Below are positions 35,113-42,359 of a stretch of 64,000 nt of DNA, one piece after another. Source of the stretch: Campylobacter sp. (GTDB taxonomy: Bacteria > Campylobacterota > Campylobacteria > Campylobacterales > Campylobacteraceae); the NCBI RefSeq assembly GCF_019423325.1, contig NZ_JAHZBQ010000002.1, forward strand, positions 186,001 through 250,000. Reading direction: 5' to 3'. Position 1 is the first letter of the stretch. Every line of letters begins with the position of its first letter. A program made the translations under genes and the position numbers. The notes under the pieces are model-generated. The model saw only the letters and a program-made list of their open reading frames with translations, was not told where the DNA came from and made no database searches.

Positions 35113-35363
35113 TATTCAACTCCTGTTTTCAAAACCGCTTTTAAGCGAAACGATTTTCTAGCGCTTAGCGGTCTGCACTCGATCGCAGATATGGTGTCGC
35201 CGATCTTTACAACGTTGTTTTCATCGTGGATCAGATATTTTTTAAATCTTTTTACGATCTTTCTATATCTAGGGTGCATAACCCTTCGCTCTACCAAAAC
35301 GGTAGCTGTTTTATCGCCCGCCTTCTTTACGACTACGCCTTGAATTTCTCTTTTAAATGCCAT
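35112..35363 (-). CDS. rpsQ: 30S ribosomal protein S17
   Basis: 83 aa; OB fold with VVKKAGDKTATVLVERRVMHPRYRKIVKR and ECRPLSARKSFRL. Primary 16S binder. Standard length and position between rpmC and rplN. Confidence 0.97.
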   Translation of the reverse strand: MAFKREIQGVVVKKAGDKTATVLVERRVMHPRYRKIVKRFKKYLIHDENNVVKIGDTISAIECRPLSARKSFRLKAVLKTGVE

Positions 35364-35372
35364 AACCTATCC

Positions 35373-35555
35373 TTATTTCGCTTTAATAGCAGTGTTGATT
35401 CTAGCGATATCTTTTTTGATAGCGCGAATCTCGTTAGGATTGCTTAGCTGCATAGTTTTTAGCTTTTGTCTAGCCGTAAATAAAAGCAACTTACTTTGTT
35501 TCAACATAGAATTTAGCTCAGCCAAATCTTTATCTTTCAAATCAGTATATTTCAT
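35373..35555 (-). CDS. rpmC: 50S ribosomal protein L29
   Basis: 60 aa, two helices: MKYTDLKDKDLAELNSMLKQSKLL, QLSNPNEIRAIKKDIARINT. It overlaps the end of rplP by 14 bases. Located at the polypeptide exit tunnel near L23, where SRP and trigger factor dock. Confidence 0.97.
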   Translation of the reverse strand: MKYTDLKDKDLAELNSMLKQSKLLLFTARQKLKTMQLSNPNEIRAIKKDIARINTAIKAK

Positions 35556-35967
35556 TTTCGCTTTCCCTACTTACGATTTTCGTTTTAAAAGGTAGTTTAT
35601 GAATCGAAAGCATAAGCGCCTCTTTAGCAACCTCTTCGCTAACGCCGGTCATCTCGAAAATGATCCTGCCCGGTTTTATATTCATTACCCACTCCTCTAC
35701 GCCGCTCTTACCCTTACCCATACGAGTTTGTAGAGGCTTTTTGGTAAGCGGTTTGTCTGGGAATACCTTAATCCAAATTTTAGCTTGACGATTCACGAAG
35801 CGCGTCATCGCGACACGAGCCGCTTCGATCTGGCGAGAATTTACCCTACCCGCCTCTACCGCTTTGATACCGAAATCGCCGAACGTCAAGGAATTTCCTC
35901 TCGTCGCATAGCCGCGATTGCGACCTTTCATCATCTTGCGGTATTTTGTTCTTTTTGGCATCAACAT
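35542..35967 (-). CDS. rplP: 50S ribosomal protein L16
   Basis: 141 aa; MLMPKRTKYRKMMKGRNRGYA start identical in style to other Campylobacter L16, FPDKPLTKKPLQTRMGKGKSGVEEW in the middle. It contacts the A-site tRNA and helps assembly. It overlaps rpmC by 14 bases, suggesting coupled translation. Confidence 0.98.
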   Translation of the reverse strand: MLMPKRTKYRKMMKGRNRGYATRGNSLTFGDFGIKAVEAGRVNSRQIEAARVAMTRFVNRQAKIWIKVFPDKPLTKKPLQTRMGKGKSGVEEWVMNIKPGRIIFEMTGVSEEVAKEALMLSIHKLPFKTKIVSRESENEIY

Positions 35968-35969
35968 AA

Positions 35970-36665
35970 CTATTTACCTCTTCTTGGTCTGCGTGTTTTT
36001 TTAGGCGCATCATCGGTCTTTTCAGCCTGGATGCCTTTTTGTAAAATTTCACCCTTAAAGATCCAAACCTTAATGCCGATATTACCGTAGGTCGTATGCG
36101 CTTCGGCAAAGCCGTAATCGATCCTAGCCCTTAGAGTATGAAGCGGAACGCGTCCCTCCAAATACCATTCGGTTCTAGCCATTTCCGCACCGCCCAAGCG
36201 ACCTGCGACGCAAATTTTAATTCCCTTTGCGCCTGCTTTTTGAGCGCCTTGGATGACTTTTTTCATAGCGCGGCGGAATGCAACGCGGCGCTCTAGCTGC
36301 ATGGCTACGTTTTCTGCAGCCAAAAGTGCGTTCGAGCCTACTTTGCGCTCCTCTTTGATGTTGATGGCTATGTCTTTATTGACTAGCTTAACGACTTCGC
36401 TTCTTAAATTTTCGACCTCGCCGCCTTTTTTGCCGATGATGATACCCGGCCTTGCGGCTACGATCGTTACGCGAATTTTCTTAGCCGTTCTTTCGATAAG
36501 AATTTGGCTAATTCCTGCATAGTAAAGCTTAGCTTTTAAAAATTTGCGGATCTTGTAATCCTCGCCGATACTATCGGAAAGCGTCGCTTTAGAAGGAAAC
36601 CATCTAGACTCCCAATTTCGATTAATTCCTAATCTTAAACCGATCGGATTTACTTTCTGTCCCAT
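35970..36665 (-). CDS. rpsC: 30S ribosomal protein S3
   Basis: 231 aa; MGQKVNPIGLRLGINRNWESRW, KH domain with GIIIGKKGGEVENL, and YGNIGIKVWIFKGEIL. The C-terminus is rich in Lys/Arg. With S4 and S5 it lines the mRNA entry. It directly abuts rplV. Confidence 0.98.
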   Translation of the reverse strand: MGQKVNPIGLRLGINRNWESRWFPSKATLSDSIGEDYKIRKFLKAKLYYAGISQILIERTAKKIRVTIVAARPGIIIGKKGGEVENLRSEVVKLVNKDIAINIKEERKVGSNALLAAENVAMQLERRVAFRRAMKKVIQGAQKAGAKGIKICVAGRLGGAEMARTEWYLEGRVPLHTLRARIDYGFAEAHTTYGNIGIKVWIFKGEILQKGIQAEKTDDAPKKTRRPRRGK

Positions 36666-36998
36666 TTACGCTTCCTTCTTACTTGGTTTTGCTACTTCGA
36701 CGATGATGTGCGAAGTAGGTTTGCGGATACGGCTAGCCGTACCTCTGGCGCGCGGACGAAATCTCTTAAGTACGGGACCCGCATCCACTCGGCAGCTGGT
36801 AACTACGACCTCTTCGGGCTCAAAGCCGCCGTTTGCGACTGCGCTTGAAATCGCCGTAGCGATATATTTCGCGCCGCGATTAGGCGTAAATTCCAAAGTA
36901 GCAAGGGCAAATTCCGCATTCATGCCTTGAATTTGCTTCGCGATAAGTCTTGCTTTTGTCGGCGAAAGGCGAACAAATTTAATAGTTGATTTACTCAT
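36666..36998 (-). CDS. rplV: 50S ribosomal protein L22
   Basis: 110 aa; VRLSPTKARLIAKQIQGM start region and loop VDAGPVLKRFRPRARGTASRIRKPTSHI, which reaches into the exit tunnel (macrolide-relevant). No insertion or deletion is apparent in the loop. rpsC begins at the next base after its stop. Confidence 0.98.
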   Translation of the reverse strand: MSKSTIKFVRLSPTKARLIAKQIQGMNAEFALATLEFTPNRGAKYIATAISSAVANGGFEPEEVVVTSCRVDAGPVLKRFRPRARGTASRIRKPTSHIIVEVAKPSKKEA

Positions 36999-37007
36999 AT
37001 TCTATCC

Positions 37008-37289
37008 TTACTTGCCGATCTTTTTCTGCACGGAGCCTTTGTGACCCTTGAAAGTCCGCGTAGGAGCGAACTCGCCTAATTTATAACCGATATGATGCTC
37101 GGTGACGTAAACCGGGATAAAATTCTTTCCGTTATGAACGTTAAACGTAAGTCCGATCATTTCAGGCACGATCGTACTTCGTCTCGACCAAGTCTTGATC
37201 GGTTTGTTATCGCCGGCTTTCTTTGCCGCAACGACTTTTTTCATTACGTGATCATCTACGAAAGGACCTTTTTTTAGCGATCTAGCCAT
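37008..37289 (-). CDS. rpsS: 30S ribosomal protein S19
   Basis: 93 aa; MARSLKKGPFVDDHVMKKV start, PEMIGLTFNVHNGKNFIPVYVTEHHIGYKLGEFAPTR. Head protein that partners with S13. Starts two bases after rplB. Confidence 0.98.
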   Translation of the reverse strand: MARSLKKGPFVDDHVMKKVVAAKKAGDNKPIKTWSRRSTIVPEMIGLTFNVHNGKNFIPVYVTEHHIGYKLGEFAPTRTFKGHKGSVQKKIGK

Positions 37290-37291
37290 TT

Positions 37292-38122
37292 TTATTTTCC
37301 TTTCCTTCTTGAAATTATAAGCTTATCGCCCGCTTTTTTATGGCGAGTTTTATAGCCCTTCGTCGGTTTACCCCACGGAGTTACCGGATGGCGACCGGAG
37401 TTTTTCTTACCCTCGCCACCGCCGTGCGGGTGATCGACCGGGTTCATCGCAGAACCTCTGGTTTGAGGACGGATACCTCTGTGGCGATTACGTCCGGCTT
37501 TACCGATGACGACGTTTGCCCACTCTTCGTTACCCACTACGCCGATACTAGCCATACACTCTGCAAGCACTCTTCTCATCTCACCGCTAGGCAGACGTAA
37601 AATGACATATTTTTCCTCTTTGCCCATAAGCTGAGCATAACCTCCGGCGCTACGTGCCATTTGAGCACCTTTGCCGGGTTTTAACTCGATATTATGCAGG
37701 ATAGTTCCCACAGGGATGTTTTTCATCTTCATAGCATTGCCGGGTTTAATATCTAATCCACCCTCGGCAGCAGCTACTACGTCGCCCACTTTAAGATCGT
37801 TAGGCTTGATAATGTAGCGCTTCTCGCCGTCTGCGTATGAGATCAATGCGATACGGCAGTTGCGATTCGGATCGTATTCAATCGCCTCGACCTTGCCAGC
37901 AACGCCGAATTTATTTCGCTTAAAATCGATAATTCTATAAAGTTTAGCAGCTCCTGCTTGTTTATGGCGGCTGGTAATGCGACCATTATTGTTTCTTCCG
38001 GCTGCGGTAGGAATTTTAACAAGCAAACCTCTAACGCTAGCTTTTGCAGTGATATCCTCGCTGCTAAGACCAGTCATAAATCTTCTACTTGGAGTATACG
38101 GTTTATAAGTTTTAATCGCCAT
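37292..38122 (-). CDS. rplB: 50S ribosomal protein L2
   Basis: 276 aa; MAIKTYKPYTPSRRFMTGLS start, KPGKGAQMARSAGGYAQLMGKEE, and the conserved C-terminal MNPVDHPHGGGEGK with the histidine near the peptidyl transferase centre. Complete and of normal length. Confidence 0.98.
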   Translation of the reverse strand: MAIKTYKPYTPSRRFMTGLSSEDITAKASVRGLLVKIPTAAGRNNNGRITSRHKQAGAAKLYRIIDFKRNKFGVAGKVEAIEYDPNRNCRIALISYADGEKRYIIKPNDLKVGDVVAAAEGGLDIKPGNAMKMKNIPVGTILHNIELKPGKGAQMARSAGGYAQLMGKEEKYVILRLPSGEMRRVLAECMASIGVVGNEEWANVVIGKAGRNRHRGIRPQTRGSAMNPVDHPHGGGEGKKNSGRHPVTPWGKPTKGYKTRHKKAGDKLIISRRKGK

Positions 38123-38123
38123 T

Positions 38124-38405
38124 TTACGCCTCCACGCTTTCTAAGCTTGCACCCTCAGGTAGTTTGACGTAGAATTTCTTCACATCATTTCTAACGCCAG
38201 TTCTGCCTTTAAATCTTTTTAATTTGCCGTCCTGTCTTAAAGAATTTATCTTTAGCGGAGTGATCCCGAAATAGTTCTTCAAAACGCTCTTTAGTCCGTT
38301 TTTCGTAACCGACGGGCTAGTTTGGATAACGACCACGCCGTTTTCTTGAAGACCGAGAGACTTTTCCGTATAAAGGATCGTTTTGATATCTGTTATATCT
38401 GCCAT
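38124..38405 (-). CDS. rplW: 50S ribosomal protein L23
   Basis: 93 aa; DIKTILYTEKSLGLQENGVVVIQ and KRFKGRTGVRNDVKKFYVKL. Docks trigger factor and SRP at the exit tunnel. One base separates it from rplB and from rplD. Confidence 0.97.
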   Translation of the reverse strand: MADITDIKTILYTEKSLGLQENGVVVIQTSPSVTKNGLKSVLKNYFGITPLKINSLRQDGKLKRFKGRTGVRNDVKKFYVKLPEGASLESVEA

Positions 38406-38406
38406 T

Positions 38407-39021
38407 TTAGTCCTCTTTCACTATTGATTCAAATGCCGCTTTTTCGAATACGACTGAGCCGTAAACTGCTATCAGGTAAGCATTGGCCTCGCTTGCATCG
38501 ATGACATAGCAATTCTTAAGATTTCTATAGGCCAAAAGAGTTTGCGCGTCCAGCTCATTTTTAACGATCAGCGCATCTCTAACGCCCAGTTTCTTAATAA
38601 AATTTGCCGCATCTTTGGTTTTGCCGCTTTTTAGCTCCAAATCGTCGAAGATAAAAATTTTACCCTCGTTTGCTTTCTCATTGATAGCAAATTCCAGCGC
38701 AAGGCGTTTTTGCTTCTTATTGACCTTCTGCTCGTAATTTCGTTCGTTAGTCGGACCGAATGCGACCGCGCCGCCTACCCAGACGTTAGTTCTGGTTGAG
38801 CCCGCACGTGCGCCGCCGCGACCCTTTTGTCGCCATGGTTTTTTGCCGCCGCCGCTAACCTCGGCGCGAGTTTTAGCGTTAGCCGTATTTGCACGAAGCG
38901 AAGCAAGGTAAGATTTGACGTACAAATATAGATTGTGCGAATTGACTTCCGAAAATTTCGCAGGAATTTCAATTTCGCTTGCTTTTTCCAGTTTTTCGTT
39001 AAGCACGCTTACTTTACTCAT
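38407..39021 (-). CDS. rplD: 50S ribosomal protein L4
   Basis: 204 aa; GGGKKPWRQKGRGGARAGSTRTN extended loop (about 53-75) that lines the exit tunnel, and the C-terminal Rossmann-like region. In E. coli L4 also regulates the S10 operon by attenuation. Overlaps rplC by four bases (ATGA). Confidence 0.98.
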   Translation of the reverse strand: MSKVSVLNEKLEKASEIEIPAKFSEVNSHNLYLYVKSYLASLRANTANAKTRAEVSGGGKKPWRQKGRGGARAGSTRTNVWVGGAVAFGPTNERNYEQKVNKKQKRLALEFAINEKANEGKIFIFDDLELKSGKTKDAANFIKKLGVRDALIVKNELDAQTLLAYRNLKNCYVIDASEANAYLIAVYGSVVFEKAAFESIVKED

Positions 39022-39596
39022 TTTACTATCCTTATTCTGCCCATTGCGCCGTTAAATCCAGGAACCGAGCCTTTAAGCACCAAAATTTTATTCTCGGCAT
39101 CAAAGCTTACGACTTCGTTTTTAGCAGTGATCGTTTCGTTTCCAGTGTGTCCCGCCATCCTCACACCAGGCTGAACGCGACCCGGCCACTCGCAGTTGCC
39201 GATCGAGCCCGGTCTTCGGTGAAAGCGGCTGCCGTGCGCTGCAGGACCACCCGCAAAGCCATGGCGCTTAATGACACCCTGATAACCTTTACCCTTGGAT
39301 TTAAAGCTTACTTTGACGATCTTGGCTTCGCTCAAAACATCTAAATTTTGATCGCCAAGCTCGGCATTTTCTAAGCTTAAAGTCGCAAATTTATTAAATT
39401 CCTTGCTTAGGCTATATTTCTTTTGAATGCCGGCGATAGCTTTATTATACGCTTTGCCCTCTGCGTAGGCTACTATAGCTTTTTTCTCATCACAAACTTC
39501 GCAAATTTTGGTATTGATAAGTCGTAAAAGCGTCACGGGCGTACTGCTCGTGTCGATCGTCCTACTCATACCTATTTTTTCTACAATATATTCCAT
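39018..39596 (-). CDS. rplC: 50S ribosomal protein L3
   Basis: 192 aa; IVEKIGMSRTIDTSSTPVTLL start, GKGYQGVIKRHGFAGGPAAHGSRFHRRPGSIG containing the conserved loop with the methylatable Gln/near-PTC segment. Overlaps rplD by four bases; 11 bases after rpsJ. Confidence 0.98.
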   Translation of the reverse strand: MEYIVEKIGMSRTIDTSSTPVTLLRLINTKICEVCDEKKAIVAYAEGKAYNKAIAGIQKKYSLSKEFNKFATLSLENAELGDQNLDVLSEAKIVKVSFKSKGKGYQGVIKRHGFAGGPAAHGSRFHRRPGSIGNCEWPGRVQPGVRMAGHTGNETITAKNEVVSFDAENKILVLKGSVPGFNGAMGRIRIVK

Positions 39597-39607
39597 TGTT
39601 TTACCCC

Positions 39608-39919
39608 TTATTTGCCCATCGCGTGAACTTCAACGTTGACTTCCGGAGCCAAATCAAGCTTAGTTAGCGAATCAACCGTGTCCGGAGTCGCCGCTACGAT
39701 ATCTAGCATACGAGCGTGGATCTTCATCTCAAACTGCTCTCTAGAGTCCTTATTTACGTGTGGAGATCTTAAAACTGTGTAGCGCTTGATCTTTGTGGGC
39801 ATAGGAACAGGGCCTCTTACATCCGCACCCGTTCTTTTGACGGCTTCTACTATGGCCGCAACCGTGCGATCTAAAACTCTATGGTCATATGCCTTGAGTT
39901 TCAACCTAATTTTTTGCAT
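39608..39919 (-). CDS. rpsJ: 30S ribosomal protein S10 (NusE)
   Basis: 103 aa from ATG 39919 (MQKIRLKLKAYDHRVLDRTV); AAGGAAAA lies upstream. The longer open frame to 40144 covers the promoter and is not coding. RGPVPMPTKIKRYTVLRSPHVNKDSREQFEM is the S10 signature. It is also the NusE transcription-antitermination partner. First gene of the S10-spc operon; a consensus promoter lies 64 bases upstream. Confidence 0.98.
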   Translation of the reverse strand: MQKIRLKLKAYDHRVLDRTVAAIVEAVKRTGADVRGPVPMPTKIKRYTVLRSPHVNKDSREQFEMKIHARMLDIVAATPDTVDSLTKLDLAPEVNVEVHAMGK

Positions 39920-39982
39920 CTGCTTTTCCTTAAAAAGAACTTGTCGCAACGCGCGACCTTTTGTTTCAAACAAAAGACGCAC

Positions 39983-40011
39983 ATTATATAAAAGCGCTCC
40001 CTTTTTGTCAA
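39983..40011 (-). promoter_or_regulatory. Consensus sigma70 promoter of the S10-spc operon
   Basis: On the minus strand TTGACA (40011-40006) and TATAAT (39988-39983) are separated by exactly 17 bases, a perfect match to the classical promoter. Campylobacter promoters normally lack a -35 box, so this is unusual and fits the high demand for ribosomal proteins. Predicted start near 39976, about 57 bases before the rpsJ ATG. Confidence 0.85.
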
Positions 40012-40035
40012 GAAAATAGCCAAATTTTATTGAAA

Positions 40036-40056
40036 TATTTCCTTTTAATAAGGAAA
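40036..40056. promoter_or_regulatory. Operator-like inverted repeat, copy 1
   Basis: TTTCCTTTTAATAAGGAAA at 40038-40056 (two further bases, TA, at 40036-40037 are shared with copy 2): arms TTTCCTT/AAGGAAA around a five-base centre. It lies about 25 bases upstream of the S10 -35 box. An identical copy is at 40160-40180. Identity of two copies plus dyad symmetry suggests a protein-binding site. Confidence 0.6.
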
Positions 40057-40159
40057 GATATATAGAATTTCGAAAATTTTTAGAGTGTCGAAAAATTTCA
40101 ATACAAAAATTTTGGATAAATTTAAACAGATATAAAAATTCCATAGGATTTTTCGGATT

Positions 40160-40180
40160 TATTTCCTTTTAATAAGGAAA
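40160..40180. promoter_or_regulatory. Operator-like inverted repeat, copy 2
   Basis: Exact second copy of the 21-base element, 124 bases from the first, ending 17 bases before the ATPase start codon. Its AAGGAAA arm could serve as ribosome-binding site for the ATPase gene, so a bound regulator, or a hairpin in the mRNA, could control translation. Confidence 0.6.
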
Positions 40181-40197
40181 ATTTTAAAATACTCGCC

Positions 40198-41529
40198 ATG
40201 AATGATCTAAAATTTTTTTACGAAAACCCGCCGGAATTTATGGGCTTTATTCCGCGCAAAAGAGGTATCGGCTCTGCCAAAACCATAATCTACGGAGTGC
40301 TAAATTCCGGCAAAAGCGCCGTGCTGAAAAATGAAATTTCGGAACTTAAAAAAGATGAAATTTTGTACCTAAATTTAGCCGATCTACGCCTTGAAGAGGC
40401 GGTAGCGAATGATGGAATTTTTGTGGCTAGAAATAGTGCGGACAATACAAAGGCTAGCGCAGCAAATGAATATGAAATAAGTAGAGAAGCTACGTTAGAC
40501 GCGGAAATTTCGGATACGGGCGAATTTTACCGCGCCGCCGTAAAAAATACAGATACAAAAAACGCAAGCGCAAATGGCTCAAACAACGCAAAAAATGCGG
40601 AGTCCGATGGCGCAAAAAGCAGGAGCGAGAATTTCTTCCGCGAGATCAAAGAATTTTTAGCCGCCAACGAGCAAATTTCATCGCTTTTTTTGGATAATTT
40701 TAGTAGCGCCGATTTTGAAATTTCATCGCTTCAAAGCTTCGCTGGGGGGCTAAATTTAAAGCGTTTTATCATCTCTACTCGCGATAAAGAGTTGGTCCTG
40801 CCGGGCTTTGAGCGGCTTGAGCTTTTGCCGCTTTCATTTGAAGAATTTATCGCCTTCGATAAGCGCCACAACGAGATAAACTCGATGATTTCGGCGTTTT
40901 TAGCCCAAGGCGGCGGCGCAAAAAATCCCTTCATAGCGCCTGCCGAAATTTTAGAATTCGAGCAGAGTCTGCTTACGGCAAACTTTAGCCGCACGGAAAT
41001 TTTAATCCTCAAAGAGTGCCTAAGCTTCGTCCACGCCGCATTTAGCGCAAATAAAATTTACACCGCGCTAAAGCCGCGCATCAAGATCTCCAAAGACGCC
41101 GTATACGGCACTATCGCCAAACTTGAGCGGGAAAATTTCATCAGATTTTTAAGCAAGGTGGGCGAGCCCGCGCGCGCAAAAAAACTATATTTTTCGCATT
41201 TTAATATGCGCGAAATTTTAACGAGCAAAAAGGACTTCTCCAAAAAATTTGCCAACGTCCTTTTCTGCGAGCTTTTGGGGCTAAATACGTCGATTTTTTA
41301 TACAAAAGAGCTGGATTTTTACCTGCCCGCTCTAAAAATGGGGGTTCTCGTCATCCCATTCAGCGACGCCGACATTATCTTTTTAAAATTCCGCAAAATT
41401 TTAAGCGCGCTCAAGAGGCTCGGCATCACAAGCCTAAAGGTCGTTTCTATGGCAAACTCCGGCAGGCTCGAGATCGAGGGGATGCGCTGCGATGTCGTGC
41501 CGTTTCATGAGTTCGTGCTTAGCTTCTAA
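40198..41529 (+). CDS. AAA-type P-loop ATPase (ArchATPase/DUF4143-like) with low-complexity insert
   Basis: 443 aa. Walker A is GVLNSGKS (33-40); a Walker-B-like ISSLFLDNF lies near 160; LKRFIISTRDKEL is sensor-like, and LLPLSFEEFIAFDKR is typical of the ArchATPase-like group. A C-terminal winged-helix segment (AVYGTIAKLERENFIRFLSK) is followed by a nuclease-like or DUF4143-like tail. Residues about 72-143 are Asn/Ala/Ser-rich and look inserted between the first strand and the Walker B. Divergent from rpsJ. Biological role unknown. Confidence 0.78.
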   Translation: MNDLKFFYENPPEFMGFIPRKRGIGSAKTIIYGVLNSGKSAVLKNEISELKKDEILYLNLADLRLEEAVANDGIFVARNSADNTKASAANEYEISREATLDAEISDTGEFYRAAVKNTDTKNASANGSNNAKNAESDGAKSRSENFFREIKEFLAANEQISSLFLDNFSSADFEISSLQSFAGGLNLKRFIISTRDKELVLPGFERLELLPLSFEEFIAFDKRHNEINSMISAFLAQGGGAKNPFIAPAEILEFEQSLLTANFSRTEILILKECLSFVHAAFSANKIYTALKPRIKISKDAVYGTIAKLERENFIRFLSKVGEPARAKKLYFSHFNMREILTSKKDFSKKFANVLFCELLGLNTSIFYTKELDFYLPALKMGVLVIPFSDADIIFLKFRKILSALKRLGITSLKVVSMANSGRLEIEGMRCDVVPFHEFVLSF

Positions 41530-41532
41530 TTA

Positions 41533-41573
41533 TTGACATTTCATATCATAAAATATAAATTTTATGATATAAT
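41533..41573 (+). promoter_or_regulatory. Promoter with a perfect 12+12 bp inverted repeat before the winged-helix gene
   Basis: ATATCATAAAAT (41543-41554), spacer ATAA, ATTTTATGATAT (41559-41570) form a perfect dyad. A TATAAT (41568-41573) overlaps its right arm and TTGACA stands at 41533-41538, just after the ATPase stop. A protein bound to the dyad would cover the promoter, so autorepression by the downstream winged-helix protein is the natural hypothesis. Confidence 0.75.
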
Positions 41574-41610
41574 TTTGGCAAACCCATATCAATTACGCAA
41601 GGGAAAGCCG

Positions 41611-41946
41611 ATGATCAAATTAAAAGACAAACTCATTTATGAAACGCTAAAACTGGTCGAATCACAAGGTAAAGGGGGACTTTTATGTCGCAATAAGCAA
41701 AGCGATGCGGAGTTTATGAGTCCCGTAAACGAATTCGCAGCTGCGAGTGGGCGCAACTACACCTCGGTCAAATCGACTCTTGATATAATTCATAAAAACT
41801 GGGGCTATTTGCAGCGCGAAAGCATTAAGGACACGGGACTTGATGCGGGCAAGGCGTCGAAGATTTTCATCTACCGCCTATGCGAGTCAGGGCGAAGCTT
41901 TATCGAAAAATACGAAAAGGCGCTCGTCCAAAACGCCGACAAATAG
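41611..41946 (+). CDS. Small winged-helix (PadR/MarR-like) regulator
   Basis: 111 aa from ATG 41611 with AAGGGAAA upstream; the longer frame from 41533 runs through the operator and is rejected. YETLKLVESQGKGG, FAAASGRNYTSVKSTLDIIHKNWGYLQRE (recognition helix region) and the wing IFIYRLCESGRSFIEKYEKAL are typical of small winged-helix regulators. Ligand and targets unknown. The perfect dyad in its own promoter suggests autoregulation. Downstream are two tiny membrane proteins. Confidence 0.7.
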   Translation: MIKLKDKLIYETLKLVESQGKGGLLCRNKQSDAEFMSPVNEFAAASGRNYTSVKSTLDIIHKNWGYLQRESIKDTGLDAGKASKIFIYRLCESGRSFIEKYEKALVQNADK

Positions 41947-42051
41947 CCCAAAATTAAAAATTTTAAGCGCCAATTAGATAGAATTCTTTAATTTCACGTA
42001 GCGCGACAGAATTTCGTTTTTATGCGACTCGCCTTAAAAAAGGAGATGAAA

Positions 42052-42216
42052 ATGCTGGATTTTATAGTAAAAATGTTCGCCTGGAAAGCTGAGTGGGAGG
42101 TAAAAAAGGAATATGACAAAGAATTTGGCGATCTATCCTCCATGCGATCAATCTTGCGCTTTATAATACTTCTTGTCATACTTGGCATTTTGATTAAATT
42201 TCAATTAAGCGTATGA
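42052..42216 (+). CDS. Small membrane protein A (54 aa)
   Basis: From ATG 42052 with a perfect AAGGAG six bases upstream (earlier ATG/TTG codons lack one). A charged N-terminal half (FAWKAEWEVKKEYDKEFGDL) is followed by a single hydrophobic helix (ILRFIILLVILGILIKF, about 35-51). Its stop codon overlaps the start of the next gene as ATGA. Function unknown; candidates are a membrane regulator, phage-holin-like or toxin-type peptide. Confidence 0.6.
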   Translation: MLDFIVKMFAWKAEWEVKKEYDKEFGDLSSMRSILRFIILLVILGILIKFQLSV

Positions 42217-42359
42217 AAGATACATTTTTAGACATTGCGCTCGTTTTATTAGGCATTGCTATGCTCGTCACAATGCGACAAAAATCTTTATTAAAATTTA
42301 CAATCTTCGTCGTGATTTTAGCGCTCGCCAGAGAGTTAATCATCAGATTTTATGCCTAG
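42213..42359 (+). CDS. Small membrane protein B (48 aa)
   Basis: MKDTFLDIALVLLGIAMLVTM... has two hydrophobic segments (about 6-20 and 28-42) separated by RQKS, i.e. a helical hairpin. It starts within the stop codon of protein A (ATGA), so the two are translated together and probably interact. Too short for any usual family assignment; no homologue recognised. Confidence 0.55.
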   Translation: MKDTFLDIALVLLGIAMLVTMRQKSLLKFTIFVVILALARELIIRFYA

